From CAZMNY01 sp964635375 (lineage in GTDB: Bacteria > Planctomycetota > Planctomycetia > Pirellulales > Pirellulaceae): a DNA stretch of 64,000 bases. The DNA is taken from assembly GCA_964635375.1 (NCBI GenBank), contig CAZWOU010000012.1, positions 6,445-70,444 of the forward strand. Reading direction: 5' to 3'. Position numbers and translations under genes: made by a program. Below, piece after piece: positions 46,077 through 53,729 of this stretch. Under the pieces are notes generated by a model that made no database searches, was not told the DNA's origin, and was given only the letters and a program-made list of their open reading frames with translations. The stretch's first letter is position 1; each line of letters begins with the position of its first letter.

Positions 46077-47861
46077 TCACGACTTGAGGTTGAAGAGTCC
46101 AAAGATTTCGTTCTGCGAGAGACCCGTTGTTCGAGGGTCGCCCGTGTTGGAGAGAATCATCTCGAACAGTTCGCGTTTCTCTTCGAGCACCTGATGAATC
46201 CGCTCCTCGATCGTCTCCACCATCATCATCCGCGTGACGGTTACCGGTCCAGCGGCGCCGATTCGGTGGGCTCGGTTGATCGCCTGATCCTCAACTGCGG
46301 GATTCCACCAGCGATCAAACAGAAAAACGTATTGGCAAAACTGCAAGTTGAGCCCCACGCTGCCGGCGCCGTAACTCATCAGCAGGACGTTTTGGTCCGG
46401 GTCATTGCGAAACTGATCGATGATTGCATCGCGTTTCCGACTGGGGATCTTGCCGTGATATTCCAGCACGCCCATCTCCGGCAAACCTTCACGAATCTGA
46501 TAGAGCGACTGAACCCACTGACTGAAGATGATCGCCTTGTGCCCGCAAGCTGCAACCTCTCCGAGATCCGCTTGCAAACGCTCCATCTTGCTGCTGGCCT
46601 TCGAAGTTGGATCGAAGTTGCAGATCTGCTTCAGGCGAAGCACGAGCTGAAAGACATGCTGGATAGTCAGCTCGTCACCCAGTTCCGTCAGCTTGACAAC
46701 GCCTTCGTCTTCGGCAATTCGGTAAGTGGCCCATTGCTCAGGCGTCAAGGTGAGTTCCGCATCGCGGTACATCTTTGGCGGCAAGTCCTTGAGCACCATG
46801 TCTTTCGTTCGGCGCACAATATAATCGCCAACCGCCGCACCCATCCGTCTCGGCGACATTTCAGATCTCAGTTGGCCGGGCGAGACAAAATCAAAAATGC
46901 CCACCAAGTCTTCCGGACTGTTTTCGACGGGCGTGCCGGTTAGGGCCCAACTGCGAGACCGCGGAATCGCCTTGACCACTTGGCTCGTCGTGCTTGACCG
47001 ATTCTTGATTCGTTGGGCTTCGTCCAGAACAACAAGGTCATAGTGGTGAGACTCGTCGTTCACAAAATCGCGGTCCCTCATCAACAACTCGTAGTTGGCG
47101 ATGACCACTGGGGTCTCTTGACGCTGCCATTGAAATTCGCGGCGGCTTCGGTCGCCTTCAATAACGCCGACCGGAGTCTCGGGCGCCCAGAGGTTGAACT
47201 CGCGCAGCCAATTCGTCACCAGCGGCTTGGGGCAGACCAGCAACACGCGGCGCAGTTCGCCCGCCATCAACAGCAAGCGAATCGTCGTAATGGCTTGCAT
47301 GGTTTTGCCCAATCCCATCTCGTCCGCTAAGACAGCGGCAAACCGGGTGTAGAGAAAGGCAATCCCCTCGTACTGATACGGAAACGGATCGAACGGGAAC
47401 CGCACCTCGCCAGTGGAGACAATTTGTTCCAGCGGCGGCTGAAGCACGTAGAACAGGCGGTCCTCGAGCTTCACAATATCTTCAGGGGGTTGAAGCCGGG
47501 TCCTTGAGCCGGAACGCGGCGAGCGAGCCGGTTTCGTCTTGGCTGACTGCTTCACCAACTCGGTCAGCCGCGCCGCGGAAGCCGTTTCCGGAAAAGTGAA
47601 GCCAATAGTGCGAACGGGCGGCGCTTTGATCTTCATCGAGACCGACTTCAAGCCGGAAGCGGCGGCAAAACTGGTCGACTGGACTTCCGTCTTCAGGTTG
47701 CGATTCGCAGCGCCAATCAGACCCGTCGCGAACACTTCTACTCGCAAGTCCAACCGAGCGCGCGCGAGCTTCGGCCGACTTGACTCAAACGACCAAGTCT
47801 CCACTTCCACAGCGGACGAATCCAGCGACCCGTTGGGCGCCGATAGTCTTGCACTATTCAT
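46077..47861 (-). CDS. SNF2-family DNA-dependent ATPase/helicase
   Basis: A 594-residue superfamily 2 ATPase. The N-terminal 130 residues have no recognised domain. The core starts at FPYQYEGIAFLYTRFAAVLA with Walker A DEMGLGKTMQAI, motif II DEAQRIKN (a DEAQ variant of DEAH), motif III ALTGTPVENSPEDL, and the C-terminal lobe with GVLEYHGKIPSRKRDAII, SYGAGSVGLNLQFC and motif VI QAINRAHRIGAAGPV. These proteins remodel protein-DNA complexes. There is no adjacent methylase, nuclease or other defence gene, so I treat it as a chromosomal SNF2 protein. It starts 17 bp after the hypothetical gene upstream. Confidence 0.9.
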   Translation of the reverse strand: MNSARLSAPNGSLDSSAVEVETWSFESSRPKLARARLDLRVEVFATGLIGAANRNLKTEVQSTSFAAASGLKSVSMKIKAPPVRTIGFTFPETASAARLTELVKQSAKTKPARSPRSGSRTRLQPPEDIVKLEDRLFYVLQPPLEQIVSTGEVRFPFDPFPYQYEGIAFLYTRFAAVLADEMGLGKTMQAITTIRLLLMAGELRRVLLVCPKPLVTNWLREFNLWAPETPVGVIEGDRSRREFQWQRQETPVVIANYELLMRDRDFVNDESHHYDLVVLDEAQRIKNRSSTTSQVVKAIPRSRSWALTGTPVENSPEDLVGIFDFVSPGQLRSEMSPRRMGAAVGDYIVRRTKDMVLKDLPPKMYRDAELTLTPEQWATYRIAEDEGVVKLTELGDELTIQHVFQLVLRLKQICNFDPTSKASSKMERLQADLGEVAACGHKAIIFSQWVQSLYQIREGLPEMGVLEYHGKIPSRKRDAIIDQFRNDPDQNVLLMSYGAGSVGLNLQFCQYVFLFDRWWNPAVEDQAINRAHRIGAAGPVTVTRMMMVETIEERIHQVLEEKRELFEMILSNTGDPRTTGLSQNEIFGLFNLKS

Positions 47862-47878
47862 TTTGCACTTCGATGCTG

Positions 47879-48487
47879 CTATCGTTTGCCCCGTTTGGCT
47901 TCCTCCACCGCTTCGCGTATGCGATCAAACGGCTCGGCAAGATCAAGTGAACAACACGATTCCCACGCTGTTTGCACCAAACCGATGTCGCCTGCAAAGT
48001 CGCCTTGAACCGAGACCGATTGGCCGCCAATGGTGAACTGCTTGGGCGGGCTGAGACCGCTCTGGCGATGGGCTCCGTCAACACGGAAAGTCCTGCCCGC
48101 ATCAGTGGAGGCGGCTCGATCAAGGCCTCGGTCAGTGTCCGCTTCAGGGCTCTCGTTCAATTCAGCCTCAACGCGAACCACCGGACAACTAATAAACGGC
48201 CGAACTGACATCACGGATGCATGGTCGGTGCAGACAAAAGCCGGTTTCAGCTTCGACTTCTTGACCAAAGTCTGACCGATTTGCTCACCGTACATGAACG
48301 GCTCGAGCGTGGGGCCGAACAGAATCTCTTGGGCGCGATTCGGCTTGACTGGCGCTGTGCAATGGAATTCCAGGGGGCGCCCCACCGCGTTCAAAACCAA
48401 ATAACCGCCGAACAGGCCATGTTCGGCGGCGGAGACAACGGTCAGAAAGCCTATCGATGTCAATGACTTTGGTCCGCTAGCACTCAT
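47879..48487 (-). CDS. Conserved hypothetical protein
   Basis: A protein of about 202 residues, soluble, without a signal peptide. The conserved-looking core is SIGFLTVVSAAEHGLFGGYL followed by LVLNAVGRPLEFHCTAPVKP and ILFGPTLEPFMYGEQIGQTL, a pattern I associate with planctomycete proteins of unknown function. The middle (ESPEADTDRGLDRAASTDAG) is variable. The frame continues upstream to a TTG at 48607 across a 15-bp repeat, but the ATG at 48487 precedes the conserved core. It is 17 bp before the SNF2 gene. Confidence 0.65.
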   Translation of the reverse strand: MSASGPKSLTSIGFLTVVSAAEHGLFGGYLVLNAVGRPLEFHCTAPVKPNRAQEILFGPTLEPFMYGEQIGQTLVKKSKLKPAFVCTDHASVMSVRPFISCPVVRVEAELNESPEADTDRGLDRAASTDAGRTFRVDGAHRQSGLSPPKQFTIGGQSVSVQGDFAGDIGLVQTAWESCCSLDLAEPFDRIREAVEEAKRGKR

Positions 48488-48504
48488 AGGCTGGAGAGGC
48501 TCGT

Positions 48505-48534
48505 GTTGTAGTGGGACATGTTGTAGTGGGACAT
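48505..48534. repeat. 15-bp tandem repeat upstream of a hypothetical gene
   Basis: GTTGTAGTGGGACAT occurs twice without a mismatch (48505-48519 and 48520-48534), just upstream of the leftward start at 48487. Confidence 0.9.
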
Positions 48535-48808
48535 GTGGAGTCGTCAGGGTGATCGAGTCCACTCGCAAGGAGTGGTTGACCGACCCGCGCAGAGTTGCGG
48601 CAGGCAAATAAGTGCACGCTCCGTGCTATTGATGCATCGGGTGCGAAACCCAGTTGACTTTAATGACGACGAAGAGTGTACGGGCAAGAACCGTGAATTG
48701 TCGCCATATGAGGGCGCCCAAATCGCCTTGTTGACCTAGGAGTCGGCGGAACATGCAAGCGAATTCTTCGTTTCAGCCCGTGATTATCTGCCGGAGTTGG
48801 GCGGATGC

Positions 48809-48836
48809 TCGACAAGACTTACCCATTGTCTATACT
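48809..48836 (+). promoter_or_regulatory. Candidate sigma-70-type promoter
   Basis: TCGACA (48809-48814) and TATACT (48831-48836) are spaced by 16 bp. A start near 48843 would give a leader of about 28 bases that contains the GAGGAG ribosome binding site (48856-48861) of the following gene. Confidence 0.5.
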
Positions 48837-48870
48837 GGAACTCGTTCCACTGTTGAGGAGACAGCAAAAG

Positions 48871-49317
48871 ATGACGCAAGACTCACAACAAGCCCCGGTT
48901 TTTCGGATCGACGTCACCACGGACTCGGCCGCCAACGAACCGATCTCTGGAAATGGAATCGTTGTTGAGTTACTTCAGCGACTCTTGGAAACCCAGGAAA
49001 GACAGGTAGAGTTGCTCGAGGATCTGTCTTCCCACCTCTCCTCAGCTCAAAGACAGCGTGCGATCGAGCTGAATCAATGGCGTGAAGCCAACCCCGAACT
49101 GGCTCGTGCGTGTCGAGTTTCTGCGGAAGCTCTGAGCCGCGTTCAAGCTGAGTTCCTTCACACTTTGACAGAAGAAGTGCTCGACAGCGAAGATCACCTG
49201 GTCGAGGGCGATTTCATGCTGAACGAATTCGTCGACCGTTTTGGGCCGCGACTGGCCCATCTCAATGGCGTACTCCAGGTCCTCTCGCAACTGAGCGCTG
49301 TCCCCACAACGCCCTAG
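48871..49317 (+). CDS. Conserved hypothetical helical protein
   Basis: A 148-residue, acidic, almost wholly helical protein. An amphipathic coiled-coil-like helix (VVELLQRLLETQERQVELLE, then DLSSHLSSAQ) is followed by ELARACRVSAEALSRVQAEF and FMLNEFVDRFGPRLAHLNGV, a C-terminal block I recognise from planctomycete conserved hypotheticals. The ATG at 48871 is fixed by GAGGAG nine bases upstream and a candidate promoter that ends after the alternative start at 48805. It stands alone. Role unknown; the coiled coil suggests self-assembly or partner binding. Confidence 0.75.
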   Translation: MTQDSQQAPVFRIDVTTDSAANEPISGNGIVVELLQRLLETQERQVELLEDLSSHLSSAQRQRAIELNQWREANPELARACRVSAEALSRVQAEFLHTLTEEVLDSEDHLVEGDFMLNEFVDRFGPRLAHLNGVLQVLSQLSAVPTTP

Positions 49318-49424
49318 GCGCGAGCTGAAGAACCGCAGGCTCTGTGTGTGCTCAACCATGGTCTGACTTCGAGTGTAGTGCTTGAACCCCATTCAGCGGA
49401 CGGGCGTAAGCCGAGGCGTCGCCG

Positions 49425-50324
49425 ATGAGTTCAGTAGAATTGGTCGCCACGAACACTCGCGATGGAATCCGGCTTGACGGCGCTCTGTGTTCTTCGGCCG
49501 TCGAACCCCGCTGGGATGTGGAAGCGGCGGTCCTCTTGCACGGCGTCGGCGGCAACTTTTATGGCGGTGCCCTTTTCGACCCACTGGTTGCACGATTGCT
49601 TGCCCATGGGGTGGACGTTCTGCGAGTCAACACGCGCGGACACGACGGGCTGTTCACAGCCGGGACGCCAAACGGGCGCCGGAATCTTGGCGCCGCCTGC
49701 GAGATCGTCGATGAGTGCCGTTACGACGTCGCCGCCTGGGTTGAGTTTCTGGCGAAACGACACAAGAAGACGAGGAGCCAGGCGCCCCCGCGCATCGCGC
49801 TGATTGGCCACAGTCTCGGTGCGGTGAAGGCGATCTACAGCCAAGCGATCGAAGCTGACAAACGCGTCGCTTGTGTCGTGGCGATCTCACCCGCTCGGCT
49901 TTCCTTTGAGCTGTATATGGCGAGCGAAAGTCGGGCGCCATTTAGTCAATCGATCGCCGACGCAGAACAACTCGTCGAAGCGGGGCGCGGCGCACAGCTG
50001 TTTCCAACTCGATTCCCGTTCGCGATGTTGATGTCGGCCGACGCCTATCTCGATAAGTACGGGCCAGGCGACCGGTATGACATCGTAAAATGCGTCAATC
50101 GGTTGCAGCCGCCGTCATTGTTGATGTTCGGAGAGCGTGAATTGGCCGACGGAGGACCTGCTTTTTCTGGCGTGCCCACAGCCCTTCGAGGGCTTCCCAA
50201 GCTCCCTTCATCCATCGACTTCCTGGAACTTGCGGAAGCCGACCATTTCTACACAGGAGTGCGAAACGAAGCGGCTGAATCGATATCCGAATGGATGCAA
50301 TCTCGCCTTGGCCGTGGGCCGTAG
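49425..50324 (+). CDS. Alpha/beta hydrolase
   Basis: A 299-residue cytoplasmic alpha/beta-hydrolase fold protein. The oxyanion-hole segment AAVLLHGVGGNFYGG, the strand VDVLRVNTRGHDG and the nucleophile elbow IALIGHSLGAVKA (Ser in GHSLG) are in order. The late acidic residue may lie in LLMFGERELADGG, and the catalytic His in LAEADHFYTGV. This pattern suits serine esterases and dienelactone-hydrolase-like enzymes; the substrate is not known. It is separated from the next gene by about 300 bp. Confidence 0.85.
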   Translation: MSSVELVATNTRDGIRLDGALCSSAVEPRWDVEAAVLLHGVGGNFYGGALFDPLVARLLAHGVDVLRVNTRGHDGLFTAGTPNGRRNLGAACEIVDECRYDVAAWVEFLAKRHKKTRSQAPPRIALIGHSLGAVKAIYSQAIEADKRVACVVAISPARLSFELYMASESRAPFSQSIADAEQLVEAGRGAQLFPTRFPFAMLMSADAYLDKYGPGDRYDIVKCVNRLQPPSLLMFGERELADGGPAFSGVPTALRGLPKLPSSIDFLELAEADHFYTGVRNEAAESISEWMQSRLGRGP

Positions 50325-50628
50325 TCGGGCCGTATCGCCCGTCTCCGCCTCTTGTTTCCGCCTCTTTGCTCAGCTATTTTCAAGTGCCCAGGCCAGCTTG
50401 GCGTTCCCGACGCGAACCCACCTCCATATGCGGTTCATTGCTGGCAATCGGCCCCCTGTGAGACACCCAACGCTGCTCAACCAATCAAACGCAGCTCAAC
50501 CAAACATTCCCCGCCGGGGACCGCCCGGGCGCTGCTGGGCAACTGCCACCAGGCGATCCCCACCGTTTACCGAATTCTGCTGTCTGCCGTTCGTGGTACG
50601 AGGCCAAGTTAACCGAGGAGGATACGCG
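50325..50628. other. Intergenic region with an imperfect tandem repeat
   Basis: About 300 bp before the PQQ-like lipoprotein gene. ACGCTGCTCAACCAATCAA and ACGCAGCTCAACCAAACAT form an imperfect 19-bp tandem repeat at about 50470-50507. The leftward and rightward ORFs here have no family signal. Confidence 0.4.
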
Positions 50629-51972
50629 ATGTTTCTTTCCCCAGGGCGCGTTAGCCTACTGGTAATGCTCGGCTTGTTTGCAGTCAGTCTTTCCGGTTGT
50701 GGCCCCGACGCCTCCGTCGGCGCGATCAGCCCGACCGCCGAAACCACATCGCCCACGACCCAGATCGAGGCGGACTCGCACGCCGTTTCAAAGCAGCTGA
50801 CAAGCGAGCAACCGGTCGGGCCCGCGCCTGACGAGCCCGCGCCTGACGAACCGAAAGGCGACAAACCAGCGGCTCCGGCTCCGAGCGAGCGGCGGTTGGC
50901 CGAACCCGCGCCCGCGAATAGTTGGCCCTTGTTTCGAGGGAACGCCCAGTCGACCGGCGTCTCCGCGGCGACGCTCCCCGACAAGCTCGAGTTGCTATGG
51001 AAGTACGAAGGCGCGGGCGAAGCAGGTTATGAGGCGACGGCCGCGATCGTCGATGGGGTGGTCTTCATCCCAGATCTCTACGGGACGGTGCACGCGTTGA
51101 ACCTGAGCGACGGCGAGCCGCTGTGGAAGTTTTCCGCAGGCGAGTTCAGCGGCTTCGTGGGCTCGCCGGCTGTGGCGAACGGGCAGGTGTTTGTGGGCGA
51201 TGTTGACGGCATCGTCCATTGCCTGAATGCGAAGACGGGTGAGAAGATTTGGGATTTCACTACCGACGGCGAGATCGGTGCGGGCCCGAATCTCTATCAG
51301 GACAGCATTCTCATCGGCTCTCAAGACGCCACCCTGTACCGTCTCCATCGAGATACGGGCAAACTCGTTTGGAAGTTTGCGATCGATGACCAGATCCGCT
51401 GTACGCCGACGATTGTGGAGAACCGTGCGTTTGTCGGCGGGTGTGATGGACAATTGCATGTGATCGACTTGGACAAGGGCGAGGAAGTTGCGGCGATCGA
51501 GCTGGAATCGCAAACCGGCGTTACCCCGGCGGTGGAAGGGGACTACGCCTACTTGGGCACCTACGCCGGAGTGTTTCTGGCGGTTCACTGGCGAGACGCG
51601 AAGGTTGCCTGGCGGCGCGAGGATGACGCGAGTAGCGAACAGATCCAGAGTTCGCCGGCGATCCGAGCAGGCATGGTGCTTTATGGCGGTCCGGACAAGA
51701 GGCTTCACGCGCTCAACGTCGAAAACGGCGACGAGATTTGGTCGTTCGCCACCAAGGGCCCCATCTATGGATCGCCAGTCATCGTCGGCAACCACGTCTA
51801 CATCGGCTCGGCGGACGGGCGCCTTTACCGCATCGACTTGAAGACCGGCAAATCCGATTGGCAGCGGCAAATGGCTGGCAAGCTGAAAGTATCATCGCCG
51901 GCCGTCGCGGACGGAAGGCTCGTAATCGCAACGGATCACGGAGTGGTCTATTGTTTGGGTGCGAAGAAATGA
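50629..51972 (+). CDS. PQQ-like beta-propeller repeat lipoprotein
   Basis: A 447-residue lipoprotein. The signal peptide ends in a lipobox (FAVSLSGC), followed by a Pro/Ala/Asp-rich tether with the duplicated PAPDEP. From about residue 105 to the C-terminus there are PQQ-type propeller blades, for example GTVHALNLSDGEPLWKFSAG, GIVHCLNAKTGEKIWDFTT and GRLYRIDLKTGKSDWQRQM. BamB has this fold, as do many planctomycete surface proteins; no PQQ-dehydrogenase active site is visible. The ATG at 50629 has a perfect GAGGAGG site seven bases upstream, so the longer frame (from 50137) is rejected. It is 18 bp before the small ORF that leads the lipoyl/Fe-S/radical SAM genes. Confidence 0.88.
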   Translation: MFLSPGRVSLLVMLGLFAVSLSGCGPDASVGAISPTAETTSPTTQIEADSHAVSKQLTSEQPVGPAPDEPAPDEPKGDKPAAPAPSERRLAEPAPANSWPLFRGNAQSTGVSAATLPDKLELLWKYEGAGEAGYEATAAIVDGVVFIPDLYGTVHALNLSDGEPLWKFSAGEFSGFVGSPAVANGQVFVGDVDGIVHCLNAKTGEKIWDFTTDGEIGAGPNLYQDSILIGSQDATLYRLHRDTGKLVWKFAIDDQIRCTPTIVENRAFVGGCDGQLHVIDLDKGEEVAAIELESQTGVTPAVEGDYAYLGTYAGVFLAVHWRDAKVAWRREDDASSEQIQSSPAIRAGMVLYGGPDKRLHALNVENGDEIWSFATKGPIYGSPVIVGNHVYIGSADGRLYRIDLKTGKSDWQRQMAGKLKVSSPAVADGRLVIATDHGVVYCLGAKK

Positions 51973-51990
51973 ACCAGCGCCGAGCGAGCC

Positions 51991-52107
51991 ATGACGTCTG
52001 AATCGAGAACCGAGTGCAGCGGCGACTTCGTGGCCGACGAGTTGGCGGCCCATGTTGGGCTTGCCGTACTGTTTGAGGCGAAACGGCGGGGAGTTGTTCG
52101 TACATGA
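51991..52107 (+). CDS. Small ORF translationally coupled to the lipoyl-domain gene
   Basis: A 38-residue ORF (ATG at 51991, beginning MTSESRTECSGDFVADELAA and ending RRGVVRT). Its TGA overlaps the ATG of the lipoyl-domain gene in the sequence ATGA, and it starts 18 bp after the PQQ-like gene, so it fits tightly into the operon. It is helical in character with one cysteine. The ribosome binding site (GAGCGAG) is weak. It may be a true small protein or a leader ORF that couples translation. I do not recognise the sequence. Confidence 0.45.
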   Translation: MTSESRTECSGDFVADELAAHVGLAVLFEAKRRGVVRT

Positions 52108-52562
52108 GCGACGATCGAGTGTTCATGATGGGCGAATTCGAGGCGGTTTTCCCGGCGGATCGGCATTACGCAAAGAACCACATGTGGGCTCAGCCAGCCG
52201 AAGACCCTAACTGCTGGCGATTTGGCTTCTCTGCCTACGCGGTGCGATTGCTTCAAGACGTCTACTTCCTGGATTGGGACCACGAGGCGCCCGCGTCGGT
52301 GCAGCAGGGCCAGCAAATCGGCTCGATTGAGAGCAAGAAAGCGGAAAGCGAGCTATACGCTCCGATCGAGGGAGACCTGATGAAATTCAATCAACAGTTG
52401 ATGGAGGATCCGTCGGCAATCAATGTGGACAAGTATGGCGGCGGATGGCTGTTCGAGATTCTCGGCCCCGGCGACCCACTCCTGTCGGCGGATCAGTATT
52501 TGAAGCACCTGGAATCCGTTTGGGAGATCACTCAACGGACGATCAAGGGCCAACTCTCATAA
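52104..52562 (+). CDS. Glycine-cleavage H-like lipoyl-domain protein
   Basis: A 152-residue protein of the GcvH/biotinyl-lipoyl fold. The lipoylation site is clear: GSIESKKAESELYAPIEG, with Lys79 in the place of the GcvH lipoyl-lysine. The N-terminal strand HYAKNHMWAQP matches the H-protein YTxxHEW motif only loosely, and the C-terminus (YGGGWLFEI, then a long helix) is extended. No gcvT or gcvP gene is nearby; instead it leads an Fe-S protein and a radical SAM protein. That setting recalls H-like lipoate carriers with roles outside glycine cleavage. A lipoyl carrier for the following redox proteins is my inference. Confidence 0.8.
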   Translation: MSDDRVFMMGEFEAVFPADRHYAKNHMWAQPAEDPNCWRFGFSAYAVRLLQDVYFLDWDHEAPASVQQGQQIGSIESKKAESELYAPIEGDLMKFNQQLMEDPSAINVDKYGGGWLFEILGPGDPLLSADQYLKHLESVWEITQRTIKGQLS

Positions 52563-52592
52563 TTAAGACCTCATAACCCTACGGCTGAATTC

Positions 52593-53657
52593 ATGGCAAA
52601 TCGCATTGCCGTCGTGATATCACAAGGCCAGAGCCGCAACCCGGCAAAACGCCAACTTGAAGATGACCTCGTCACCGCCTTGATCTTCGAGGCGGGGCTC
52701 GACGTGACCGTGATTCCCAACTTGTACGACCTGGCGAAAGACGGGACCGGCATGTTGGCGATGCAGGGCGTCAAAGGCCCGATGGTCGTCGTTTCCTGGC
52801 TCTATTCGAGAGCCGCCCACTGGGTGCTCGACCGCAACAACATTCACGGAGACGTGGGTCCGATTCTCTTGACCAGCGGCGAGGAAGATGAGACGGATCA
52901 ACAGCGGGACGTGAAAGACGACAAGGATCGCGTCATCCGCCAGCGGGGGACTCCGGATCGCAAGATCTATTGCCTCGATTTTCGCGCCAGCGAGTCCGTC
53001 GATGATTTTGTTGTGGAGATCAAACGCATTGCTGCCGAGGCATCGACCAAGATTGTCTCCATCGGCGAACTGGGCGTCTATCCCAAGGTCGATCAGCAGT
53101 CGGAGACCGAATTTCCAACAACCGACAGCTCGCTGAACCAAGCTGTCGATGATGCTGCGAAACCCGCGAACGGCGATACGTCGGGAAACGCGGCCGTCCG
53201 TGTCGAGGAACAAGCGGGCCGGCGGTGGTACCCCGTGATCGACTACTCGCTGTGCACGAACTGCATGGAGTGTATCGATTTTTGCCTGTTCGGCGTTTAC
53301 GGAGTCGACGAGGCCGAGAACATTCTGGTAGAGCTGCCTGACAATTGCCGCAAAGGGTGCCCAGCGTGCAGCCGAGTCTGTCCGGAAAATGCGATCATCT
53401 TCCCCCAGCACAAGACGCCCGCGATTGCCGGCGCGCCAGCGGGCGAAGGCGCCCTGAAGATCGACCTCTCCATGCTGTTCGGCAAGCCAGACTCGCTCGT
53501 GGCCGCAGCGAACGAACGGGATGAACAGCTAGAACTTTCCGGACGAGACGCCGTGGGCATGACTGTGGGAATGCCAAAGCGCCAAGCCGACACATCTCGC
53601 CAGGACAAGGACGAACTGGACGACCTTATCGACGAACTCGACGAAGCCGACCTGTGA
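52593..53657 (+). CDS. Two-cluster [4Fe-4S] ferredoxin-domain protein with unknown N-terminal domain
   Basis: A 354-residue cytoplasmic protein. Residues 1-160 form an alpha/beta domain (RIAVVISQGQSRNPAKRQLE, then GLDVTVIPNLYDLAKDG and VVVSWLYSRAAHWVLDRNN) that I cannot assign. After an acidic linker, two cluster motifs follow: C221-x2-C224-x2-C227-x3-C231 and C252-x3-C256-x2-C259-x3-C263-Pro, as in 2[4Fe-4S] ferredoxins but 20 residues apart. The C-terminus is acidic (DELDDLIDELDEADL). It lies 30 bp after the lipoyl gene and 72 bp before the radical SAM gene. It is a plausible electron donor for the radical SAM protein, or a redox partner of the lipoyl domain. Confidence 0.8.
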   Translation: MANRIAVVISQGQSRNPAKRQLEDDLVTALIFEAGLDVTVIPNLYDLAKDGTGMLAMQGVKGPMVVVSWLYSRAAHWVLDRNNIHGDVGPILLTSGEEDETDQQRDVKDDKDRVIRQRGTPDRKIYCLDFRASESVDDFVVEIKRIAAEASTKIVSIGELGVYPKVDQQSETEFPTTDSSLNQAVDDAAKPANGDTSGNAAVRVEEQAGRRWYPVIDYSLCTNCMECIDFCLFGVYGVDEAENILVELPDNCRKGCPACSRVCPENAIIFPQHKTPAIAGAPAGEGALKIDLSMLFGKPDSLVAAANERDEQLELSGRDAVGMTVGMPKRQADTSRQDKDELDDLIDELDEADL

Positions 53658-53729
53658 TCAGGCGACAACACCGAACGCAGCTCAGCGCCACGTTTTTAAT
53701 CTGCTCCCGCTTAGCTCAGGACAGCTCCC

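Noticed and set aside
46077..47861. SNF2 ATPase as part of a phage-defence system
   Set aside because: No nuclease, methylase, phospholipase-D or other defence gene lies beside it; its neighbours are a conserved hypothetical gene and a cytochrome/tRNA-modification unit.
50137..50628. Upstream extension of the PQQ-like gene
   Set aside because: The ATG at 50629 follows a perfect GAGGAGG and starts a lipoprotein signal peptide; the extension has no pattern and overlaps the hydrolase gene.
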